DNA of 53,901 bases from Bacillus sp. IITD106 (GTDB taxonomy: Bacteria > Bacillota > Bacilli > Bacillales > Bacillaceae_C). Positions 53,321-53,901 of this stretch are shown in pieces. The translations under genes and the position numbers were made by a program. The stretch spans positions 1 through 53,901 of the forward strand of contig NZ_JAIAZY010000033.1 in NCBI RefSeq assembly GCF_019459225.1, read 5' to 3'. The notes beneath the pieces were generated by a model. That model searched no databases. It saw only the letters and a list, made by a program, of their open reading frames with translations, and was not told the origin of the DNA. Each line of letters starts with the position of its first letter. The first letter of the stretch is position 1.

Positions 53321-53614
53321 ATGGAAGTAACAGATGTGAGACTACGCCGCGTCAACACAGAGGGTAGAATGAGAGCGATAGCTTCAATCACCCTAGATAA
53401 TGAATTTGTCGTCCACGATATTCGTGTAATAGATGGGAATAACGGTCTATTCGTGGCGATGCCAAGCAAACGCACTCCGGACGGAGAATTTCGCGATATT
53501 GCTCATCCAATAAACTCTAATACAAGGAGTAAAATCCAGGATGTCGTATTGGCAGAATACCATCGTTTAGGAGAAGTCGAAGAGCCGGAACTTGAAGAAG
53601 CCGGAGCTTCCTAA
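53321..53614 (+). CDS. spoVG: Septation/RNA-binding regulator SpoVG
   Basis: A 97-aa protein required for normal spore cortex formation and division control, a nucleic-acid-binding regulator in several Firmicutes. [13 protein letters not shown] to EEAGAS aligns over the entire length with B. subtilis SpoVG. ATG 53321 follows AAGGTGG; upstream in-frame GTG codons lie within the ribosome binding site. A sigma-H promoter precedes it. Confidence 0.97.
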   Translation: MEVTDVRLRRVNTEGRMRAIASITLDNEFVVHDIRVIDGNNGLFVAMPSKRTPDGEFRDIAHPINSNTRSKIQDVVLAEYHRLGEVEEPELEEAGAS

Positions 53615-53626
53615 AATAGTTCAACG

Positions 53627-53657
53627 AGAGCCCTACTGCATAAGTAAGGCTCTTTTT
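53627..53657 (+). terminator. Terminator after spoVG
   Basis: AGAGCC-C-TACT and AGTA-A-GGCTCT form a stem, followed by T5. Confidence 0.85.
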
Positions 53658-53683
53658 GTTTTGCTTTTTAGAAGTTAAAGGTG

Positions 53684-53745
53684 CATGGTCCAGCGAGCGC
53701 TTCCACTTCGATTGTCTAGTTCCAGGGGCTAGGGGCTCGAGGTCA
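53684..53745 (-). repeat. Dispersed intergenic repeat, fragment E
   Basis: GTCCAGCGAGCGCTTCCACT on the plus strand is the reverse of the right end of copy A, and GGGGCTCGAGGTCA matches the reverse of copy B near 42930-42950. Confidence 0.5.
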
Positions 53746-53758
53746 AAAACAATATAAA

Positions 53759-53901
53759 CGCACTGGGACTTGTGCGATTCAAGACGAATCGCTCAGCAAT
53801 TGTGATAAATGCACGAGTTCTTGTGCGATTCAAGATCAATCGCACAGCAATTGTGATAAACGCACTGGTTCTTGTACGATTCAAGCCGAATCGCACAGCA
53901 A
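53759..53901. repeat. Tandem array, 51-bp hairpin units (runs off window)
   Basis: Units begin at 53759, 53810 and 53861, a 51-bp period; the third is cut by the window end. Each contains TGTGCGATT, a 6-7 nt loop and AATCGCACA, an inverted repeat, followed by GCAATTGTGATAAA. The sequence is unrelated to the arrays at 25-284 and 459-712 but the period and hairpin design are the same. Confidence 0.85.

Overview
This window is from a low-GC, endospore-forming member of the Bacillaceae. It carries the origin-proximal block known from Bacillus subtilis, from yaaC-guaB-dacA to spoVG, with sporulation genes (yaaH, bofA, csfB, yabG, sspF, spoVG), abrB with a Spo0A-box-like site, strong Shine-Dalgarno sequences and frequent TTG/GTG starts. 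I cannot name the genus from the sequence alone.

Layout. 1-756: two tandem repeat arrays and no gene. 757-9000: yaaC (minus), guaB, dacA, the pdxS-pdxT vitamin B6 pair, a serine T-box and serS, then a divergent SDR dehydrogenase and WYL regulator pair. 10.1-13.9 kb: tRNA-Ser, dck-dgk and yaaH on the minus strand, tadA, and the SRP RNA gene (ffs). 13.8-15.8 kb: a DUF2207 membrane protein lies between two 84-bp copies of the ffs 3' end plus terminator. 16.6-27.6 kb: dnaX-yaaK-recR-yaaL-bofA, tRNA-Ile and tRNA-Ala without rRNA genes, csfB, yaaO, tmk, darA, holB, ricT, yabA, trmN6, yazA, rsmI.

27.6-42.3 kb is an accessory stretch of about 14.7 kb lying between rsmI and abrB, which are neighbours in B. 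subtilis. It holds a secreted EEP-family hydrolase, a low-molecular-weight phosphatase, a GNAT acetyltransferase, a rifampicin phosphotransferase-like protein, a ZTP-riboswitch-controlled folD, a zinc-hydrolase-like protein, two lipoproteins, an AbrB-type/Doc toxin-antitoxin pair, and several decayed genes and short repeats. It ends with a tight yrrT-luxS-mccA-mccB operon for turning S-ribosylhomocysteine and homocysteine into cysteine.

42.3-53.9 kb returns to the conserved order: abrB (minus), metS, tatD, yabE, rnmV, ksgA, yabG, veg, sspF, ispE, purR, ridA, spoVG. The window ends in a third repeat array with a 51-bp period.

Most of the window serves core functions: GMP, pyridoxal phosphate and deoxynucleotide supply, aminoacylation, replication (dnaX, holB, yabA), RNA maturation (tadA, ffs, rnmV, ksgA, rsmI, trmN6) and sporulation control. 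The less ordinary signals are the three 51/52-bp repeat arrays, the duplicated SRP RNA 3' end, the tRNA-only remnant where B. subtilis has rrnA, luxS in the place where B. subtilis has mtnN, and recurrent intergenic elements in and around the accessory region.
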